Below, in pieces: positions 56,194-60,001 of a DNA stretch of 60,001 nucleotides; position 1 is the stretch's first letter; each line of letters opens with the position of its first letter. The notes under the pieces were generated by a model. The model made no database searches. It saw only the letters and a list, made by a program, of their open reading frames with translations, and was not told where the DNA came from. This DNA is from a virus, in IMG/VR virus record IMGVR_UViG_3300021225_000464, positions 1-60,001 of that record. One strand, given 5' to 3'. Both the position numbers and the translations under genes were made by a program.

Positions 56194-57105
56194 TTATATT
56201 AAATTTTTTGATTTATAGTATTTTAACGCTTCAGTTTTACATGAATCATAATCACTTAAAATACCATCTCTATCCATATATGTAAACCCACGAGTATAAA
56301 CATCACCAGTCGCCCAATAACCATCACTAACATTATGTCTTGACCAATATTTAGGCGCAATTACTTTTTTTACTTCTTGATTAAGCCACGCTGGCCACCA
56401 ACCAAAAGTAGAATTTGAAATTATTAACCATTTTGATTTTAATATAAGATAAAAATCAAAACCAATTTCATCGTGAATAGTTGGAATTTCAAACGGCATA
56501 TAACTTTTAGCACAATTTGGGTCGTCAGTAACAATTAAAAATTTCATATTTGGATTAATTTTTAACATGTGATTTATTGCATCATTCCAATATTCCCTTC
56601 TTAATATTACATTTGGTATACTTTGATATTCCCCACCTCTAAAATTCAAAACACATAGATTATCATCAAGAACGATAGATAAATCTTTTAATTTATTTTC
56701 ATATTTATTAATATATTCTTCTTTAATCTTAAACCAATTTAAGATATCATTTTTTCGGTCTATTAAATAATCCTCACACTGATAAATTCCACCTAACGCT
56801 CCATTATGACCAATTAATCTTGTGTTATCTTCAATTTCATAAACTCTTTTATCTAACATTGTTATATTAACGCTATCATAGTGTTGATAGGTTATCCATT
56901 TTTCATGAAAATTAACAAAATCACCTAAAACTTCCTGACCAAAATCAACATCCATAAAATACATTTGATTCATTCCATTATGATAATCATGACTTGGTAC
57001 AGGGTTTATTCCCCACTCAAATCCCAATTTTTCAGCAACCGCTCTACAAACGGAGTATTGCCACATATGGTTTCCAAAATTACCAGTTAAATTAGTTGTT
57101 ATCAT
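56194..57105 (-). CDS. GT11-like alpha-1,2-fucosyltransferase
   Basis: 303 residues. GNFGNHMWQYSVCRAVAEKLG (split over two motifs), LCVLNFRGGEY (about 160-170), FLIVTDDPNCAKSYM and ISNSTFGWWPAWLN (about 241-254) match GT11 fucosyltransferase motifs. The neighbour gmd would supply a GDP-deoxysugar precursor. It overlaps the upstream gene end by 14 bases. Confidence 0.85.
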   Translation of the reverse strand: MITTNLTGNFGNHMWQYSVCRAVAEKLGFEWGINPVPSHDYHNGMNQMYFMDVDFGQEVLGDFVNFHEKWITYQHYDSVNITMLDKRVYEIEDNTRLIGHNGALGGIYQCEDYLIDRKNDILNWFKIKEEYINKYENKLKDLSIVLDDNLCVLNFRGGEYQSIPNVILRREYWNDAINHMLKINPNMKFLIVTDDPNCAKSYMPFEIPTIHDEIGFDFYLILKSKWLIISNSTFGWWPAWLNQEVKKVIAPKYWSRHNVSDGYWATGDVYTRGFTYMDRDGILSDYDSCKTEALKYYKSKNLI

Positions 57106-57805
57106 TTTTATATTCTTCTCTAATTGTAAAATTATTATTATATAATGTAAACATAGCTCTTTCTAAAAGATATGCCTCACCTGGTTTAACATTCCAAGAA
57201 ACATAATTTTTCATTGTTTCATAAAAATGTTTGTTATATTTTAACATATCTTTTTTAGGAATTATATAATTGGCACCTGGTGCAAATCTTGTATAATCAG
57301 GAAAAACAGCATCTTCAAAAATACTATTAATCAAATCTTTATAATTAAAAACATATTTTGAAGGGAAAATAAATCTTACGGTATTATCTACCTCAATTGG
57401 ATTTTCATGGTAACCGTCATTTTCATCTACAAAAGAATACGCTCCGGGGTAATAATTACTATGGTCTCTAATATAATTTTCAATTGACGTAAATTCAGTA
57501 TTATTAATAATTTTTTTAAATTTTTCAAATCCACAATGTCTTGGTATTACATTACCTTTACAAAAAATTGTCACTTCAGGTAAATTTTCATAGTTAGTTA
57601 CTATAAAATCAAATATATCGTATATGTTGGCACCAACATTTAGTTGATGTTTAATTTTTTCATTTTCTTCAAATCTATGTGCTCTATCATAGATTAAATA
57701 ATTATCAGTATATTCATTAACCCAAGATTCATTTAAGTTCTCAGGTAAAAAATTAAAATCAGTTATTACTAAAAATGCTCCAGAATTAATAATTTTATTG
57801 TTCAT
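57092..57805 (-). CDS. DUF3431-like putative glycosyltransferase
   Basis: 237 residues from the ATG at 57805, 1 base after the upstream stop; an ATG 51 bases further upstream would overlap the upstream gene. NVGANIYDIFDFIVTNYENL, TIFCKGNVIPRHCGF and the C-terminal RFAPGANYIIPKKDM with AYLLERAMFTLY are like the DUF3431 family, probably a glycosyltransferase-like fold. Acceptor unknown. Confidence 0.6.
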   Translation of the reverse strand: MNNKIINSGAFLVITDFNFLPENLNESWVNEYTDNYLIYDRAHRFEENEKIKHQLNVGANIYDIFDFIVTNYENLPEVTIFCKGNVIPRHCGFEKFKKIINNTEFTSIENYIRDHSNYYPGAYSFVDENDGYHENPIEVDNTVRFIFPSKYVFNYKDLINSIFEDAVFPDYTRFAPGANYIIPKKDMLKYNKHFYETMKNYVSWNVKPGEAYLLERAMFTLYNNNFTIREEYKNDNN

Positions 57806-57806
57806 A

Positions 57807-58694
57807 TTATATAAAGTATTTAAAATTTGTTTTATCGTATTTGGTGTAAAGTCCAAAACATGTCATTTGTCCCCAAAGAGGAATATATACATCTTTTGAT
57901 ATACCAAAAAATAAAGAACTTAATGCAAAATTACTTCTTGATAATATCAAAGTTTCACAATTAGATAATAGAAATAAATCATAACACGGGTCATTATTTG
58001 CAATATATCTATATGGTAATTCAGGTACATACTCACCGGGGTTTGTTACAATAATAACCTCATGATTTGGTTTGTTTTTTAAAACCTCATCTATTATTTT
58101 TTTGACTCTTTCAGGGGGTAATGGTGATTGACTATTATGGTGAGGATATTCGTTTCTAAAATTAGTATCAAAATCAATATCAGGGATAAAACCATTTTCA
58201 ATATGTGTTTTAAAATGATTTGCACAAAAAGAACCATCATAATCAGGCCTACCTTTAACATCCTCAAGTCTGAGATGAACTAAAATTGTTTTTTTAGGGT
58301 CAAATGGTATTTCGTAATTCATTGATTTACCATATTCCATAAATTTATTTCTAAATTCATTAGAATACACATTCTCTTTAAAATAAGTAAAAAAATCAAT
58401 TTTTAAGTCTAATAATGTTTTGGACCATACAGTATAATGAGTTGGTGCTGCTAAATCAATTTTTTGTGTAAAATCTTCTGAAGTTAGTTTGCTATTATGT
58501 AAATCAACAATATCAAATAATGTTTGTAAAAAAATAGTGTAATTATATGATTGGTTATACGAATTATATACTCGTAAATGTGTCCTATGATATTTTACAT
58601 ATATATTATTATTTATTGAATATAAAATTTGAGAAATAATGTCCCCGATATTACCCCCTAATCTGTCACTTGAACCAAATAATTCTGTAAACAT
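57807..58694 (-). CDS. glycosyltransferase-like protein (fucosyltransferase-superfamily)
   Basis: 295 residues. GGNIGDIISQILYSINNNIY near the start, ILVHLRLEDVKGRPDYDG, VIIVTNPGEYV and LFLLSNCETLILSRSNFALS follow the order of motifs in GT11-type and related enzymes (R-x-D/E loop, N-P, S-x-S-x-F). Substrate not predicted. Coexpressed with the other sugar genes. Confidence 0.6.
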   Translation of the reverse strand: MFTELFGSSDRLGGNIGDIISQILYSINNNIYVKYHRTHLRVYNSYNQSYNYTIFLQTLFDIVDLHNSKLTSEDFTQKIDLAAPTHYTVWSKTLLDLKIDFFTYFKENVYSNEFRNKFMEYGKSMNYEIPFDPKKTILVHLRLEDVKGRPDYDGSFCANHFKTHIENGFIPDIDFDTNFRNEYPHHNSQSPLPPERVKKIIDEVLKNKPNHEVIIVTNPGEYVPELPYRYIANNDPCYDLFLLSNCETLILSRSNFALSSLFFGISKDVYIPLWGQMTCFGLYTKYDKTNFKYFI

Positions 58695-58696
58695 AT

Positions 58697-59320
58697 TTAT
58701 ATTTTTTTAAAAATTGCGGTTAAAATGTTAGGGGATAAATTTTTATCAACTCTAATATTATCTTCTAAATTACAATAATTTAACATTTCATAACCTTGAC
58801 GTTTCATAAATCTTTCTAATGATTTTTCGTTAAAATGAAAAATATGTTCATTAGGTTTTCTATGTTTCCAATTAGTGAACCACTCATCATCTAATCCATT
58901 ATGACACCAAGGAAGACTAATTACAACATATTCACATTTTAAATTTTTAACAAATTCAATGTCATGAAAATGTTCTAAACAATCAAAAAATGTTATAACC
59001 TCAACTTTTTTATCTAAAATATTTGATACAAACTCAATACCATCAGGTAATGGGTATGCGGGTTCAATATCATTACCATATAAATTTTTTATTAAATTTT
59101 TAGACGACTCTAAAAAATAACCATTACCGTAACCGACATCCATTAATGAATTTGGTACTTTACCTATTGAACCAATAATATAACCTAATCTAAGATTTTC
59201 TATATTTCTAGTTTGATTAAACATACCATATCTATCACCATATGATTTATCATAAGTGAATTCTTCTTTTATTATTTGTTCAATAACACCATCTTGTGTT
59301 AATCTGTAGTTCTCAATCAT
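58697..59320 (-). CDS. class I SAM-dependent methyltransferase
   Basis: 207 residues. LMDVGYGNGYFLESSKNL (about 57-74) is the SAM-binding motif I, followed by GNDIEPAYP, then VITFFDCLEHFHDIEF, a post-II region with D-x-x-x-H, and VVISLPWCHNG. It probably methylates a sugar or a terminal glycan group, given its neighbours. Confidence 0.85.
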   Translation of the reverse strand: MIENYRLTQDGVIEQIIKEEFTYDKSYGDRYGMFNQTRNIENLRLGYIIGSIGKVPNSLMDVGYGNGYFLESSKNLIKNLYGNDIEPAYPLPDGIEFVSNILDKKVEVITFFDCLEHFHDIEFVKNLKCEYVVISLPWCHNGLDDEWFTNWKHRKPNEHIFHFNEKSLERFMKRQGYEMLNYCNLEDNIRVDKNLSPNILTAIFKKI

Positions 59321-59321
59321 T

Positions 59322-59809
59322 TTAAATCATTATATATTTTATGTTGTCATACCAGTAGTATGATTTATTTGTAACTCCCCAACCTTCAGGACATTTATCG
59401 TCAATTACTTTTTTAAAACACTCAATTTCCAAATTATTTTTATAATAATGTTTTATTGATGATGATAGGATTGAACTTCCTGACCAAACACATATAAATT
59501 TTTTACATGAAAATATTAAATCAACATAATGAAAAATATCTTTAGTAGTAATAAATTCAACGTTTAAATCGGAAAAAAATTCGTCAGAAACTATTAAATT
59601 AGGATAATCATTTGTTAAAATAACTAAAAATTTTTCATCTTTATGTGTTAATAAATGTGATTTTATTTTTTCGTTATCATATTCTTTAACAGATACACTA
59701 TTTAAATCTAAAACTATAAAATCATTTATGTTATCTATTGTAAGGACATAATTACCTGAAGCATTTGTTGTTATATTTTTTATAGGTATAGTTTTATTAT
59801 AAGTTCCTG
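59322..59809 (-). CDS. 5'-truncated CDS cut by the adapter artefact
   Basis: An open frame on the - strand has its stop at 59324-59322, one base before the methyltransferase start, and stays open to 59809, where real sequence ends. Visible residues include LVILTNDYPNLIVSDEFF and FICVWSGSSILSSSIKHYY, the kind of late Rossmann strand and S-x-S-S loop found in the neighbouring fucosyltransferase-type enzymes. About 162 codons are visible. The N-terminus is lost, so a family call is weak; the reading frame itself is convincing by composition and spacing. Confidence 0.7.
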
Positions 59810-59867
59810 AGATCGGAAGAGCGTCGTGTAGGGAAAGAGTGTAGATCTCGGTGGTCGCCGTATCATT
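59810..59867 (+). other. Illumina TruSeq adapter sequence (assembly artefact)
   Basis: 58 bases begin AGATCGGAAGAGCGTCGTGT and end CGCCGTATCATT, as I know the reverse complement of the TruSeq universal adapter. It is followed by 11 A. This is read-through, not biology, and shows the contig end was untrimmed. Confidence 0.98.
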
Positions 59868-60001
59868 AAAAAAAAAAACACAAACAATATGATGAAAAGT
59901 GATCAGTTGACAGTGAAGGTAGTAGCGAACAAGTGTTGCAAGAAATATGCGACGGCGATACTATATAGCATCGTGCATGAGTAGATTAGGCTACAGTAAG
60001 A
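59868..60001. other. post-adapter poly-A and junk sequence
   Basis: Eleven A (59868-59878) are followed by 123 bases with higher GC than the phage and no reading frame. Sequence beyond an adapter is normally meaningless base calls or chimera; do not annotate. Confidence 0.9.

Noticed and set aside
1-60001. Circular contig or terminal repeat
   Set aside because: The right end is adapter junk and the left end is A-rich; no matching ends were seen, and a proper overlap test was not possible by eye.

Overview
The window looks like one end of a contig from a large, AT-rich T4-like phage (contractile-tail myovirus type) that infects a member of the Bacteroidetes, most likely a flavobacterium. The T4-type evidence is a syntenic head block on the + strand: large terminase (30.5 kb), portal (32.9 kb), prohead protease (36.2 kb), acidic scaffold (37.3 kb) and gp23-like major capsid protein (38.7 kb), plus a gp55-like late sigma factor on the - strand (49.2 kb). 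The host assignment is inference. It rests on several perfect Bacteroidetes-type promoters (TTTG, 19-20 nt, TAnnTTTG), near absence of Shine-Dalgarno sequences, a DUF4494-like protein, and a tmRNA whose tag frame starts with Gly as in Bacteroidetes.

Layout. 0-20 kb: a mosaic of small accessory genes on both strands. These include a virion lysozyme-like gene cut by the left edge, a zincin, an RmlC-type epimerase, cupin, HNH nuclease, DnaJ-type zinc protein, tRNA-Arg(UCU), an M15 peptidase and many unknown genes. 20.8-25.3 kb: tmRNA, an unknown gene, an M20-type peptidase and a ClpC-like unfoldase. 25.4-42 kb: DNA packaging and head genes, with a phage ribosomal protein bS21 on the opposite strand. 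42-50 kb (- strand): head-associated, baseplate/tail-like and sigma factor genes. 50-59.8 kb (- strand): a glycan cluster (GDP-mannose 4,6-dehydratase, several glycosyltransferases, methyltransferase) with phoH inside it. The last 192 bases are an artefact: an exact 58-nt Illumina adapter, poly-A, then unrelated sequence.

How the genes may work together. At least 16 proteins besides the capsid protein begin with a short basic, amphipathic leader ending in [LI]-x-E. This is the cleavage motif of T4 prohead protease and resembles the capsid-targeting sequence of T4 internal proteins. I infer that much of the 0-20 kb accessory region encodes proteins packed in the head, trimmed by the protease, and injected with the DNA. 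A second candidate system is the tmRNA/peptidase/Clp block, whose promoters look host-type (early), together with bS21 and tRNA-Arg, as a take-over of host translation quality control. Promoters appear to fall into two classes: host sigma type (secreted paralogs, HNH, tmRNA, peptidase) and a phage TATTTAT type sitting 4-8 or 13-19 nt before the start codons of late genes.
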